From Rubellimicrobium sp. (GTDB lineage Bacteria; Pseudomonadota; Alphaproteobacteria; Rhodobacterales; Rhodobacteraceae), in assembly GCA_020852925.1 (NCBI GenBank), contig JADYZU010000020.1:124001-188000 (forward strand): a stretch of 64,000 bases of DNA, given 5' to 3'. The position numbers and the translations under genes were made by a program. Below the pieces are notes generated by a model, which searched no databases, was not told the DNA's origin, and was given only the letters and a program-made list of their open reading frames with translations. Shown here piece by piece: positions 12,082 through 21,374 of this stretch (positions are counted from its first letter, which is position 1; each line of letters opens with the position of its first letter).

Positions 12082-12780
12082 TCAGCCCAGCGCGTATCCC
12101 GCCCCGCGCACCGTGCGCACGGGATTGTCGCCCCCGCCGGCCATGAGCGCCTTGCGCAGCCGTCCCATGTGCACGTCCACGGTGCGGCTGTCCACATGGA
12201 TGCCGCGCCCCCAGACCCGGTCAAGCAGGGCCTCCCTGCTCCAGACCCTGCCGGGGCGTTCCATCAGCGTGGCCAGCAGCCGGACCTCGGTCGGGCCCAG
12301 CCGGAGCTGAACCCCCGCGCGGGTGACGCGGTGGGTTTCTGGATCAAGCAGGATATCCCCATGGCCCAGCGCCGCGCCGGTGGCTGCGGCGCGGCTGCGG
12401 CGCAGTTGCGCACGGATGCGGGCCACCAGTTCGCCCATCGACCAGGGCTTGACCATGTAATCGTCGGCGCCGGCCTCGAGGCCGCGCACCTTGTCCTCGT
12501 CCTCGCCGCGGGCGGACAGCAGGATGACCGGCAGATCGCGCGTGGCGGCGCGTGCGCGCAGGCGGCGGCAGGTCTCGATTCCCGACAGGCGCGGCAACAT
12601 CCAGTCGAGCAGCACCAGATCCGGCGGATCCCCGGCGATCGCCTCGAGCGCGGCCTCGCCGTCGGCGGCCTCGCTGGTGCGGAAACCCTCGGCGGAAAGG
12701 TTGTAGGCCAGAAGCGCGCGCTGGGCCGGTTCGTCCTCGACGATGAGGACATGCGCCCGGACCAGGCCGCTGCCGGTCAC
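12082..12780 (-). CDS. phoB: Phosphate regulon response regulator PhoB
   Basis: OmpR-type DNA-binding response regulator of 232 residues. The receiver domain (about 10-125) carries VLIVEDEP, the phospho-acceptor Asp in LVLLDWMLP, and KPWSMGEL with the conserved Lys. The winged-helix domain (about 135-230) ends with RTVDVHMGRLRKAL and VRTVRGAGYAL. It starts with GTG overlapping the phoU stop by 4 bp (GTGA). It is the last gene of the pst operon. No phoR sensor kinase gene is next to it. Confidence 0.93.
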   Translation of the reverse strand: MTGSGLVRAHVLIVEDEPAQRALLAYNLSAEGFRTSEAADGEAALEAIAGDPPDLVLLDWMLPRLSGIETCRRLRARAATRDLPVILLSARGEDEDKVRGLEAGADDYMVKPWSMGELVARIRAQLRRSRAAATGAALGHGDILLDPETHRVTRAGVQLRLGPTEVRLLATLMERPGRVWSREALLDRVWGRGIHVDSRTVDVHMGRLRKALMAGGGDNPVRTVRGAGYALG

Positions 12781-13487
12781 TTCGGCGCACTCATGAACGC
12801 GGTCACGTCGCCCTTGTGGCGTTCCTCGATCGGCCGCGCCCCGGTAACGAGATAGATCACCTGTTCGGCCATGTTGGTGATGAGATCGCCCATCCGTTCA
12901 AGGTTCTTGGCGATGAAATGCAAATGCATCGCCGGGGTGATGGCGCGCGGATCCTCCATCATGAAGGTCAGGAGTTCGCGGAAGAGAGAGTTGTAGATCT
13001 GGTCCACGTCCTCGTCGCGCGTGATCACGGCCCCGGCCCGGTCCACGTCGCGCATGATGAAGGCATCCAGCGTGTCGTGCAGCATCGACTGCACTTCGGC
13101 AGCCATGCGGCGCAGCATGATGTCGGTGCCCTCGATCGGTCGCGCACCGGCCAGGACGGTGGTGCGCTTGGCGATGTTCTTGGCGTAGTCGCCCACCCGC
13201 TCAAGGCCCGATGCCAGCCGCATCACCGTCAGCACCATGCGCAGGTCCACCGACACCGGAGAGCGCAGTGCGATCACGCGCGCCGCCTCGTCCTGGATCT
13301 GCTGCTCCAGAAGATCAAGCGCGCGGTCGCCCCTGCGCACGGTTTCGGCAAGGTCGGTGTCGCGTTCGGCCAGGGCCCTGACCCCGTCGAGAATGGCCTG
13401 TTCGGCCAGCCCGCCCATGCGCATGATCATGGCCTGGACCGCCTCGAGGTCGCGGTCGAAGGCCGAGGAGATGTGTTGGTCGCTCAT
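12777..13487 (-). CDS. phoU: Phosphate transport regulator PhoU
   Basis: All-helical 236-residue protein with two PhoU repeats, starting MSDQHISSAFDRDLEAVQAMIMRMGG. The metal-binding type motifs read ERVGDYAKNIAKR and ERMGDLITNMAEQ (E-R-x-x-D). PhoU links Pst transporter activity to PhoR/PhoB signalling and prevents toxic phosphate uptake. It is 9 bp downstream of pstB and overlaps phoB. Confidence 0.95.
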   Translation of the reverse strand: MSDQHISSAFDRDLEAVQAMIMRMGGLAEQAILDGVRALAERDTDLAETVRRGDRALDLLEQQIQDEAARVIALRSPVSVDLRMVLTVMRLASGLERVGDYAKNIAKRTTVLAGARPIEGTDIMLRRMAAEVQSMLHDTLDAFIMRDVDRAGAVITRDEDVDQIYNSLFRELLTFMMEDPRAITPAMHLHFIAKNLERMGDLITNMAEQVIYLVTGARPIEERHKGDVTAFMSAPK

Positions 13488-13496
13488 TCTGCCCTC

Positions 13497-14294
13497 TCAG
13501 CCGATCCGCCCGGAAATGTAGCTTTCGGTGCGCGGATCGTGCGGGTTGGTGAAAATCCGGCCGGTCTCGTCGTATTCTACCAGATGGCCCAGATGGAAAA
13601 AGGCGGTGCGGTGACTGACGCGCGCGGCCTGCTGCATGGAATGCGTGACGATCACCACCGCGACCGAACCGGACAGTTCGTCGATCAGTTCCTCGACCTG
13701 TGCGGTGGCGATCGGATCGAGGGCCGAACACGGTTCGTCCATGAGCAGTACCTCGGGCTGGGTCGCCACGGCGCGGGCGATGCACAGGCGCTGCTGCTGC
13801 CCGCCGGAAAGGCCGGTGCCGGGCGCGGCCAGCCGGTCCTTCACCTCGTCCCAGAGCGCGGCGCGGCGCAGGGCCCGTTCCACGATGGCATCCAGATCGG
13901 CCCGCGACCGGGCAAGGCCATGGATGCGCGGCCCGTAGGCCACGTTGTCGTAGATCGACTTGGGAAAGGGATTCGGCTTCTGGAACACCATGCCGACGCG
14001 CGCGCGCAACTGCACCGGATCGACGCGCGGATCGTAGATGTCCTCGCCGTCAAGCAGGATCCGCCCGCCCACCCGCGCGGTGGCGATGGTGTCGTTCATG
14101 CGGTTGAGGCAGCGCAGGAAGGTCGACTTGCCACAGCCCGAGGGGCCGATGAAGGCGGTCACGCTGCGGTCGGCGATGTCGATGGCGACATCGTGAAGCG
14201 CGTGCCGGTCGCCGTAATGGACGTTCACCGCCTGCGCGGCGATCTTCGGATCGGCGATGGCGGGCATGGCCGCGGGGGAAAGCATGTCGTTCAT
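13497..14294 (-). CDS. pstB: Phosphate ABC transporter ATP-binding protein PstB
   Basis: ATPase of the high-affinity phosphate importer, 265 residues from the ATG at 14292-14294 ([11 protein letters not shown]). The ORF track extends this frame to 15578, but that extension is antisense-like noise over pstA. Walker A is GPSGCGKS, followed by the PstB-typical LRCLNRMND. The signature is LSGGQQQR and Walker B is [12 protein letters not shown]. The Q-loop region [20 protein letters not shown] is diagnostic for PstB. Confidence 0.97.
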   Translation of the reverse strand: MNDMLSPAAMPAIADPKIAAQAVNVHYGDRHALHDVAIDIADRSVTAFIGPSGCGKSTFLRCLNRMNDTIATARVGGRILLDGEDIYDPRVDPVQLRARVGMVFQKPNPFPKSIYDNVAYGPRIHGLARSRADLDAIVERALRRAALWDEVKDRLAAPGTGLSGGQQQRLCIARAVATQPEVLLMDEPCSALDPIATAQVEELIDELSGSVAVVIVTHSMQQAARVSHRTAFFHLGHLVEYDETGRIFTNPHDPRTESYISGRIG

Positions 14295-14302
14295 GGTCTG
14301 AC

Positions 14303-15673
14303 CTACCAGCGGCGTTCGAACCGGCGCCGCAGGATCACCGCGCCAAGGTTCATGATGAGAAGGAAGAACAGCAGCACGATGATCGCGCCCGAGGCCCGTT
14401 CGACAAAGGCCGGGTCCGATCGCTGCACCCAGGAATAGACCTGCACCGGCAGCGCCGTCGCCGGGTCGAGGAACCCGGCCACCGGCGCGTCGGGCATGTT
14501 GTGGACAAAGGCCACCATGCCGATGAGAAGAAGGGGCGCGGTTTCGCCCAGCGAGGTGGCCAGACCCAGGATCGCCCCGGTCAGGATGCCCGGCATCGCC
14601 AGCGGCAGCACATGATGGAACACCGCCTGCATCCGCGACGCCCCGACCCCGAGCGCCGCATCCCGGATCGACGGCGGCACCGCCCGGATTGCGGCGCGGG
14701 TGGCGATGATCACCGTGGGCAGCGTCATCAGCGTCAGCACCAGCGCGCCGACCACGGGCGAAGATTGCGGCAGCCCGACCAGATTGATGAAGATCGCAAG
14801 GCCAAGGATGCCGAACACGATCGACGGCACCGCCGCAAGATTGGCGATGTTCACCTCGATCAGGTCGGTCAGGCGGTTTCGGGGCGCGAATTCCTCGAGA
14901 TAGATCGACGCGGCCACGCCGGTCGGCAGCGCGAGCGCGACCACCAGCACCATCATGTAGAGCGATCCCACGATGGCCACGCCCAGACCCGCCGCCTCGG
15001 GCCGCTGGTCCGAGGCATCGGGGGCGGTCAGGAACTCCGGGTTGAAGGCACTGAACAGTTCGCCCCGCGCCATCAGCGCATCGGCAAGGTCGAGTTGCGC
15101 CCCACTCAGCCGCAGGTCGCGGGCCGCGCTCTCGCGGGTTTCGCGCCCCTTCAGATAACCGTCGATCCGCCCCGAGGCGAGGACGCGCAGCGTGATCGTC
15201 TGCCCGAGCAGCGCCGGATCGCCCAGCATCCGGTCGCGCAGCACCGCCGGCGCCCGGCGCGAGATCATCGCCCCGACCGCGGCCTCGTCCATGCCGTCGG
15301 GCAGGATGCCCGCCTGCGCGGCATGGGCGGTCAGCGCGGCCGCAAGGAACCGTCCGTAGCCAAGCGTCGTCACCCGCGCCAGCGAGTCGCGCGTGCCCCC
15401 GCCGCCCGGATCGAGGACCGCCGGATCGAGCGTCACCGGAAACTCGATCCGGGCCTGCCGGAACGCGGACACGCCGTCGCCCAGGATCGTCACCAGCATC
15501 ACGCCAAGCATGGCCAGGCTGAGGGCGACCGACGCGATCCCCCACAGGCGGAACCGTCGTTCGGCGGCACGCCGGCACCGGGTCAGCGGGCTGACCATGT
15601 GCAGCGACCGGCGCGACCGCGCGGGGGGGGCGATATCGGGGGCAGGATCGCGGGCTGCTTCGGGCTGGGTCAT
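14303..15673 (-). CDS. pstA: Phosphate ABC transporter permease PstA (long alphaproteobacterial form)
   Basis: Inner-membrane permease subunit of 456 residues. The start ATG at 15671-15673 overlaps the pstC stop by 4 bp (MTQPEA). After a first membrane segment near residues 55-75 there is a roughly 140-residue periplasmic insertion before the permease core, so it is much longer than the roughly 290-residue E. coli PstA. The core has the EAA-loop region [25 protein letters not shown] typical of ABC permeases. Such extended forms are known in alphaproteobacteria. Confidence 0.93.
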   Translation of the reverse strand: MTQPEAARDPAPDIAPPARSRRSLHMVSPLTRCRRAAERRFRLWGIASVALSLAMLGVMLVTILGDGVSAFRQARIEFPVTLDPAVLDPGGGGTRDSLARVTTLGYGRFLAAALTAHAAQAGILPDGMDEAAVGAMISRRAPAVLRDRMLGDPALLGQTITLRVLASGRIDGYLKGRETRESAARDLRLSGAQLDLADALMARGELFSAFNPEFLTAPDASDQRPEAAGLGVAIVGSLYMMVLVVALALPTGVAASIYLEEFAPRNRLTDLIEVNIANLAAVPSIVFGILGLAIFINLVGLPQSSPVVGALVLTLMTLPTVIIATRAAIRAVPPSIRDAALGVGASRMQAVFHHVLPLAMPGILTGAILGLATSLGETAPLLLIGMVAFVHNMPDAPVAGFLDPATALPVQVYSWVQRSDPAFVERASGAIIVLLFFLLIMNLGAVILRRRFERRW

Positions 15674-17121
15674 TCGTATTGCTCCCGGTAGCGGCGCACG
15701 ATCCACAGCGCGACGATGTTCAGCCCCAGCGTGATCACGAACAGCGTGAAGCCCAGGGCAAAGGCCACCAGCGTCTCGGGGCTGTCAAAGGCGGTGTCGC
15801 CGGTCAACTGGCCCACGATCTTGACCGTGATCGTGGTCATCGCCTCGAACGGGTTCATGCTCATCCGCGCGGCGGCGCCGGCGCCCAGCGTGACGATCAT
15901 CGTTTCGCCGATGGCGCGCGACCCGGCCATGAGCACCGCGCCGACGATCCCCGGCAGCGCCGCGGGCAGGACCACCTGACGGATCGTTTCGCTGCGGGTG
16001 GCGCCAAGGCCGTAAGAGCCGTCGCGCAGCGCCTGCGGCACGGCGTTGATGATGTCGTCGGCCAGCGACGAGATGAAGGGGATGTTCAGGATGCCGATGG
16101 CGATGCCCGCCGTCATCACCGAGGCCGCCGATGTGCCAAGGCCCATCGGCGCCGCGAACCAGTCGCGCAGCGCCGGCCCGAGCGTGACTAGCGCGAACAG
16201 CCCGAAGACGATGGTGGGGATCCCGGCGATCACCTCGATCGCGGGCTTGACGATGGCGCGCTGGCGCGGCCCGGCATATTCCGCCAGATGGATCGCGGTG
16301 AACAGCCCGACCGGCACCGCCACCAGCATCGAGATCAGGCTGATATAGAGCGTCCCCCACAGCAGCGGCAGCAGGCCGAAGGACGACCCGCCCCCGAATT
16401 GCGGCGACCAGACGGTTCCGAACAGGAAATCCGTGACCGGATGCAGGGAAAGAAACCGCCCCGCCTCGGTCACGAGTGACAGGACGATGCCGGCGGTGGT
16501 CAGGATCGCGATTCCCGCCGCCAGAAGAAGCAGCACGAGCACCACCCGCTCGACCCCGTTGCGCGCCCGCAACGCCGGTCGCGCCAGGACCAGCCCCGCG
16601 ATCAGCCCCGCCCCCGCCAACCCCAGCGTGGCCAGCGCGCGCAGCAATGCCCCGCGCCCGGCCAGGGCCCGCGCCTCTTGTGCCGCGGCCAGGACCGGGG
16701 CCGAGACCTCGCCGCCCAGGGGCACGCCCGCGCTGCGCAGGATCGCGGCCAGATCCGCCCCCCCGGCGCCGGGCAGGGCCGCCTCGTCGGCACCGATCGC
16801 GCCACGCGCCACCGCGGCATCCAGACCCGCCGCCAGCCGGTGCGCATCGGCCAGGAACAGCGCGCGCGCGCCGGCATCACCCGCAGGCGCAAGGCCGCGC
16901 AGATGCCGTTCGATCACCACCGGCTCCGCCGCGCTCCAGACCAGGGCAAGCGCGAGCGCGGGCAGCACCGACAGCAGAAACCCGAGCCAGCCGTAATGCC
17001 CGGGCAGGGAATGAAGCCTGCGGCGGTCCCCCCCGGCAAGGGTCAGCACACGGGCGCGCGTCAGGACAAGGGCTGCGATCCCGATGGCAAGGACAAGGGC
17101 GATGAGGGGCACAAGGGGCAT
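15670..17121 (-). CDS. pstC: Phosphate ABC transporter permease PstC (long form)
   Basis: Permease partner of PstA, 483 residues. There are two N-terminal membrane segments (residues 1-20 and 42-65), then a periplasmic region, then the permease core. PstC landmarks are [35 protein letters not shown] and [23 protein letters not shown]. Like PstA it is longer than the enterobacterial protein through its extra N-terminal part. It is 65 bp downstream of pstS. Confidence 0.94.
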   Translation of the reverse strand: MPLVPLIALVLAIGIAALVLTRARVLTLAGGDRRRLHSLPGHYGWLGFLLSVLPALALALVWSAAEPVVIERHLRGLAPAGDAGARALFLADAHRLAAGLDAAVARGAIGADEAALPGAGGADLAAILRSAGVPLGGEVSAPVLAAAQEARALAGRGALLRALATLGLAGAGLIAGLVLARPALRARNGVERVVLVLLLLAAGIAILTTAGIVLSLVTEAGRFLSLHPVTDFLFGTVWSPQFGGGSSFGLLPLLWGTLYISLISMLVAVPVGLFTAIHLAEYAGPRQRAIVKPAIEVIAGIPTIVFGLFALVTLGPALRDWFAAPMGLGTSAASVMTAGIAIGILNIPFISSLADDIINAVPQALRDGSYGLGATRSETIRQVVLPAALPGIVGAVLMAGSRAIGETMIVTLGAGAAARMSMNPFEAMTTITVKIVGQLTGDTAFDSPETLVAFALGFTLFVITLGLNIVALWIVRRYREQYE

Positions 17122-17186
17122 GGCCGGGCCTTTGGATCAGTGCGGGTCAGGTCGCGCTCTGCGCGGCCGGTCGGGGGCATCCATCG

Positions 17187-18227
17187 TCATTCCCGCAACT
17201 CCACCGCCACCCGCCGCGCCACCGCATCGCGCGTGGCGGCCAGCGCGGGATCGGGGACAAGCCCGTATTCGGACAGAAGCCCGCCCGGACCCGCCACCTC
17301 GTCCGAGAGGAGGAAATCGAGGAAGGCGCGCAGCCCGGGGATCACGTCCAGATGCGCGATCTTCACATACATGTAAAGCGGCCGCGCCACCGGATATTCC
17401 CCGCTGGCGATGGTCGCGACCGAGGGCATCACCCCGTCGACGCTGGCCAGGCGCAGCCGCCCGGTATTGTTGAGGTAGAACGAAAGCCCGAAGGCGCCGA
17501 TCGCGTCGTGGTCCGCCTGAAGGCGGGCCAGGGCTTCGGTATAGTCGCCGTCGATATCGACGGCGCTGCCGTCCTTGCGCAGGGTCAGGCAGGCGGCATC
17601 GGCGCCCCGCGCATCAAGCCCGCGCGCGGCCAGGGCATCGCGCGCGCCGGTGGCGGCGCATCCCTCAAGGATCAGCCGGTGGTCAAAGGTCTCGCGGCTG
17701 CCATGGCGGGTGCCGGGGATGAAGGCGAGGATGCGTTGCGCGGGCAGGGAGGGGTTCACCTCGGACCAGAGGCGGCGCCTGTTCGGCACAAGGGCGCCGT
17801 CCTCGATCACCTCGGCGGCTAGCGCCCCGAAAAGGTCGGCGGGGGTGAGCGCGAATGCCGGCCCGTCCGCTGCCGAGGCCAGCACGATGCCGTCATGGCC
17901 GATCACCACCTCGATCACGCCGCCCACGCCGTTGCGCGCGCAGGTATCCAGATCGCTTTGCCGGATCCGGGACGAGGAATCGGCGATGTCGATGGTCGTC
18001 TCGCCCAGCCCGGCACACAGCCGCGCCCGCCCGGTGCCTGATCCGCCGCCCTCGACCACCGGGGTCGGGAAGTCGAAGTTCTCGCCAAAGGCTTCGGCCG
18101 CGATCATCGCATAGGGAAGGACGGTCGAGGATCCGGCGATCTGGATCTGGTCGCGCGCCATCGCCCCCCCGGCCGCAAGGGCGATCAGGCCGGCAAGAGC
18201 AAGGGCCGCGCCCCCCGGGAATGTCAT
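17187..18227 (-). CDS. pstS: Phosphate-binding protein PstS
   Basis: Periplasmic substrate-binding protein of 346 residues. A Sec signal peptide (about residues 1-24, ending GGAMA-RD) is followed by IQIAGSSTVLPYA, the start of the mature PstS fold with the phosphate-binding GSST-like loop. GGSGTGRARLCAGLGETTIDIADSSSRI supplies the second set of binding residues. A strong GGAGGAG ribosome-binding site precedes the ATG, and a Pho box lies 67 bp upstream. It is the first gene of the pst-pho operon. Confidence 0.93.
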   Translation of the reverse strand: MTFPGGAALALAGLIALAAGGAMARDQIQIAGSSTVLPYAMIAAEAFGENFDFPTPVVEGGGSGTGRARLCAGLGETTIDIADSSSRIRQSDLDTCARNGVGGVIEVVIGHDGIVLASAADGPAFALTPADLFGALAAEVIEDGALVPNRRRLWSEVNPSLPAQRILAFIPGTRHGSRETFDHRLILEGCAATGARDALAARGLDARGADAACLTLRKDGSAVDIDGDYTEALARLQADHDAIGAFGLSFYLNNTGRLRLASVDGVMPSVATIASGEYPVARPLYMYVKIAHLDVIPGLRAFLDFLLSDEVAGPGGLLSEYGLVPDPALAATRDAVARRVAVELRE

Positions 18228-18293
18228 CGCGTTCTCCTCCCTGTGGCAGATGCCGGGATCAGTCCCGCTCTATCGGCCAAGTGCAAAGCGCGT

Positions 18294-18322
18294 GTGACAG
18301 TCATGTAAAGGTTTCATGACAA
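18294..18322 (-). promoter_or_regulatory. Pho box (PhoB binding site) upstream of pstS
   Basis: Read on the minus strand there are three 7-bp units at 11-bp spacing: TTGTCAT, CCTTTAC and CTGTCAC. The outer two match the CTGTCAT consensus in 6 of 7 positions each; the middle one is weak. Tandem PhoB monomer sites at 11-bp intervals are the established Pho-box layout. The PhoB gene is at the end of the operon this box would control. Confidence 0.75.
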
Positions 18323-18393
18323 TCCCCGCCCCGCCCCGCGCGAGGTTGCCTTGCCCCCGGTCCGCGGTCAGATTGACGCCAAGGGGGTGCGGC

Positions 18394-19119
18394 GTGCGGG
18401 TTCTCTCGGTCCGGCCGCTGGCCGACAATGCGGTGACGCTCGAACTCGCGTCCGGTCCGGGCGATGAGGCCGCGCGCCTTGTCGCCGCTGCCACCGGCGC
18501 GATTGCCGCCGCCATCGCCCGGGGCGATCTGCCCGGCGCCGAAGAGGTGGCCGGCGCCTTCTGTTCGGTGACGGTGCCCTATGATTGCCTTGTCGTGCGG
18601 CAGGAGGATCTTGTCACCCGCCTCATGGGCATCCTTGCCGGGGTCGGGCCCGTCACGGACAAGGGCGGCCGGCTGTGGCATCTGCCCTGCGCCTATGAAG
18701 ACGGGATCGACCTGCCGGATCTTGCCGCCCATTTCGGCCTGACCGAAGGCGCAATCGTCCGCCGTCACGCGGCGACCGTGTTCAGGGTCGATACCCTGGG
18801 GTTCCTGCCGGGGCTGCCGTTTCTGGGCGGATTGCCCGCCGACCTGGCCCGCCCGCGCCGGTCAGAGCCGCGCCTTGCCGTGCCCGGGGGCGCGGTGGCG
18901 ATCGCCAACCGCATGTGCGTCATCTACCCTTGGGTCAGCCCCGGCGGCTGGCATATCGTCGGCTCCTGCCCGGTGCCCCTCTTTGACATCGCCCGCGATC
19001 CGCCCGCCCTTCTGGCGCCGGGCGACCGGGTGCAGTTCCACGCGGTCACGCAGGCCGAGGCGCGGGCGATTGCCGCCGCCCCGCCCGATCCGCGCCGCTG
19101 GCTGGCGGAGGGCGGGTGA
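18394..19119 (+). CDS. pxpB: 5-oxoprolinase subunit PxpB (KipI-like)
   Basis: Subunit of the ATP-dependent PxpABC 5-oxoprolinase, which opens 5-oxoproline (pyroglutamate) to glutamate. The product is 241 residues from a GTG at 18394 preceded by AAGGGGG; the earlier part of the ORF is non-conserved. Family motifs are HLPCAYEDGIDLPDLA, DTLGFLPGLPFLGGLP and VAIANRMCVIYPWVSPGGWHIVG, all typical of allophanate hydrolase subunit 1/KipI proteins. It overlaps pxpC by one base (TGATG). Confidence 0.93.
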   Translation: MRVLSVRPLADNAVTLELASGPGDEAARLVAAATGAIAAAIARGDLPGAEEVAGAFCSVTVPYDCLVVRQEDLVTRLMGILAGVGPVTDKGGRLWHLPCAYEDGIDLPDLAAHFGLTEGAIVRRHAATVFRVDTLGFLPGLPFLGGLPADLARPRRSEPRLAVPGGAVAIANRMCVIYPWVSPGGWHIVGSCPVPLFDIARDPPALLAPGDRVQFHAVTQAEARAIAAAPPDPRRWLAEGG

Positions 19120-20183
19120 TGGCGCTGCTTGTCGTCCTGAATGCCGGGCCGCGCCTGATCGTGGTCGATCGCGGGTTTCGCGGCGCGCGCGGGCAGGGGG
19201 TGCCGCCTTGCGGCGCGCTTGACCTGCGGGCGCTTGCCCTTGTCAACGGGATTCTGGGCAACGAGGCCGGGACAGCGGCCCTCGAATGGGGGCTGGTGCC
19301 GCCCCGCCTGCGCGCCCAGGGCGGTGCGGTGCGCCTTGCCCTGGGCGGGGGTGATGGCGGGCAGGTGACCGGCACCGCGGGCGACGCGCGCCGGATCGCG
19401 CCCTGGCAGGCATTCACGCTGCACGAGGGCGAGACCCTTGTTGCCGAAGGTGCGGGGGGGCTGATCGGGATCGGCGGCGGGCCGGATCTGGCCCCGGTCC
19501 TGCACAGCCGCACCACAATGCTGCGCGCGGGCTTCGGCGGGTTTCACGGACGTGCCCTGACCGGGGGCGACCGGATCGCCTGTGCCGGTCTGCCGCTGCC
19601 CGTGCCCGGCCAGCCCGACCTGATCCTGACGCCGCCCCCGGTGCCTGTGGGGCCGATCCGTCTGGTCGCGGGGCCGCAGGACGATGCCTTTGCCCCGGAG
19701 GCGTTCGACCTGCTGACTTCTGCCCTGTGGGTGGTCAGCCCGCGGGCAGACCGCATGGGCCTGCGCCTTGAAGGGCCGGGCCTGCCCTTTGCCGAAGGGC
19801 GTGGGCCGGACATCGTCTCGGACGGGATCGTGCCGGGGGCGGTGCAGGTGCCGGGCACGGGGCGGCCGATCGTTCTTCTGGCCGATGCGCAGACCACCGG
19901 CGGCTATGCCAAGATCGCCTGCGTGATCCGTGCCGATCTGTGGCGTCTGGCCGCGCTTCGCCCCGGCGACCGGCTGCGCTTCGAACTGGTCACGGTCCGC
20001 GCCGCCGAATCCGCCGCCCGCGCCGAGGCGGCAGCGGTGGCGCGGGCCATTGCCGGTGCGCGCCCGGTCGGCGGGGTTTCGGCCACGGCGCTGCAGGCGG
20101 GCAACCTTGCCGGGGCGGCGGTCGATGCAGCCCGCCCCGATCATTTCCCCGGTCATGTCGAAGGAGGGTCTCCATGCGGCTGA
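19119..20183 (+). CDS. pxpC: 5-oxoprolinase subunit PxpC (KipA-like)
   Basis: Partner of PxpB, 354 residues, a biotin-dependent carboxyltransferase-like (allophanate hydrolase subunit 2) protein without biotin function. Recognisable stretches are FRGARGQGVPPCGALD near residue 20, SDRMGLRLEG-like ADRMGLRLEGPGL, SDGIVPGAVQVPGTGRPIVLLADAQTTGGYAKIA and RPGDRLRFELVT. The ATG at 19119 is chosen over the GTG at 19116 because a GGAG lies 8 bp before it. Its end overlaps pxpA by 10 bp. Confidence 0.92.
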   Translation: MALLVVLNAGPRLIVVDRGFRGARGQGVPPCGALDLRALALVNGILGNEAGTAALEWGLVPPRLRAQGGAVRLALGGGDGGQVTGTAGDARRIAPWQAFTLHEGETLVAEGAGGLIGIGGGPDLAPVLHSRTTMLRAGFGGFHGRALTGGDRIACAGLPLPVPGQPDLILTPPPVPVGPIRLVAGPQDDAFAPEAFDLLTSALWVVSPRADRMGLRLEGPGLPFAEGRGPDIVSDGIVPGAVQVPGTGRPIVLLADAQTTGGYAKIACVIRADLWRLAALRPGDRLRFELVTVRAAESAARAEAAAVARAIAGARPVGGVSATALQAGNLAGAAVDAARPDHFPGHVEGGSPCG

Positions 20184-20938
20184 ACATCAATGCCGATCTC
20201 GGCGAAAGCTGGGGCGCCTTCCGGATGGGCGAGGACGAGGCCCTGCTCGGGATCGTCCAGAGTGCGAACCTTGCCTGCGGCATGCATGGCGGGGATCCGT
20301 TGGTGATGGCCCGCACCGTCGCCGCCGCGCGGGCGCGCGGGGTCAGCATCGGCGCCCATCCCGGCTATGCCGACCTGCACGGTTTTGGCCGCAGGGCGAT
20401 GGATCTCGGGGAGGAGGAACTTGCGGCCCTGATCACCTATCAGTTGGGCGCGCTGGCGGCGATCGCCCGGGCCGGTGGCGCGACGATGACCCATGTGAAG
20501 CCGCATGGCGCCATGAGCAACCGCGCCTGCGCCGATCCGGAAATGGCGGGGCTGATCGCGCGCACCGTGGCGGCCTTCGATCCCGGCCTGATCCTGCTTG
20601 CGCCGGCGCTGTCGGATCTGGCGCGCGCCGGGGCGGTGGTGGGCCTGCGCGTCGCGGCCGAGGTCTTTGCCGACCGCACCTACGAGGAGGACGGCCAGTT
20701 GACCCCGCGCCGGATGCCGGGGGCGGTGCTGCACGAGGCCGGGATGATGCGCGACCATGTTCTGACGATGGTCGATGCCGGCGGGATCGTCACGCGCGGG
20801 GGGGTCGTCCTGGATGTGCCGTTCCAGTCGATCTGCGTGCATGGCGACGGGCCGGCGGCGGTCGCGGGGGCGCGCGCGGTAGCCGGTGCATTGGCGGCGG
20901 CCGGGCATGACCTTGTGCCGCTGCCCCTGCTCGTGTGA
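20174..20938 (+). CDS. pxpA: 5-oxoprolinase subunit PxpA (LamB/YcsF family)
   Basis: Third 5-oxoprolinase subunit, 254 residues starting MRLNINADLGESWGAFRMG, the classical LamB/YcsF N-terminus. Further landmarks are SANLACGMHGGDP, IGAHPGYADLHGFGRR, HVKPHGAMSN and EVFADRTYEEDGQLTPR. The start at 20174 has an AAGGAGG ribosome-binding site inside pxpC; the ORF track start at 19940 is not used. The order pxpB-pxpC-pxpA forms one translationally coupled unit. Confidence 0.95.
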   Translation: MRLNINADLGESWGAFRMGEDEALLGIVQSANLACGMHGGDPLVMARTVAAARARGVSIGAHPGYADLHGFGRRAMDLGEEELAALITYQLGALAAIARAGGATMTHVKPHGAMSNRACADPEMAGLIARTVAAFDPGLILLAPALSDLARAGAVVGLRVAAEVFADRTYEEDGQLTPRRMPGAVLHEAGMMRDHVLTMVDAGGIVTRGGVVLDVPFQSICVHGDGPAAVAGARAVAGALAAAGHDLVPLPLLV

Positions 20939-21020
20939 CCGCGATTGCCCGCGCGGGGCGATCCGGCTAGCCCTGGGTCACGCCCCGCGCGTCCGGCGGG
21001 GCCGGACCGGGAGAGTGAGC

Positions 21021-21365
21021 ATGCGCCGCCTGACCCTTGCCACCCTGGCCGCGATTGCGGCCGTCGCCACCCTTTCCGCCTGCCTGCCGCCCGGAGAGGC
21101 GGGGGCCGATGACGGCCCTGTGATGCCCGAAGCTGACCGCGCCGCCTGCCTTGCTGCCGGTGGCCGGATCGGCACCGGCGGGCTGTTTCCGGGCGAGCTG
21201 TGCTTTCGCCCGATGCCGGATGCCGGGCAGTCCTGCACCCGCGCGGGCGATTGCGAGGGTCTGTGCCTGGCCGAGACCCGCACCTGCGCGCCGGTCTCGC
21301 CGATGTTCGGCTGCATTGCCCAACTTGACGCCGAGGGGCGCGAGGTGGTCATCTGCATGGACTGA
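21021..21365 (+). CDS. Small cysteine-rich lipoprotein
   Basis: 114 residues. It has a type II signal peptide with lipobox LSAC near residue 20, then an acidic segment and a domain with regularly placed cysteines (AACLAAGG, ELCFR, QSCTRAGDCEGLCL, RTCAP, FGCIA, VICMD) that suggest several disulfides. The CxxAGDCxGxCL-type pattern resembles small extracytoplasmic domains of unknown function. It is 82 bp after pxpA on the same strand; a functional link is not evident. No enzyme function can be assigned. Confidence 0.7.
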   Translation: MRRLTLATLAAIAAVATLSACLPPGEAGADDGPVMPEADRAACLAAGGRIGTGGLFPGELCFRPMPDAGQSCTRAGDCEGLCLAETRTCAPVSPMFGCIAQLDAEGREVVICMD

Positions 21366-21374
21366 GGTGCCGCC

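Noticed and set aside
14295-15578. N-terminal extension of the pstB reading frame
   Set aside because: It overlaps pstA in another frame and shows no ABC-ATPase features. The real pstB start is the ATG at 14294.
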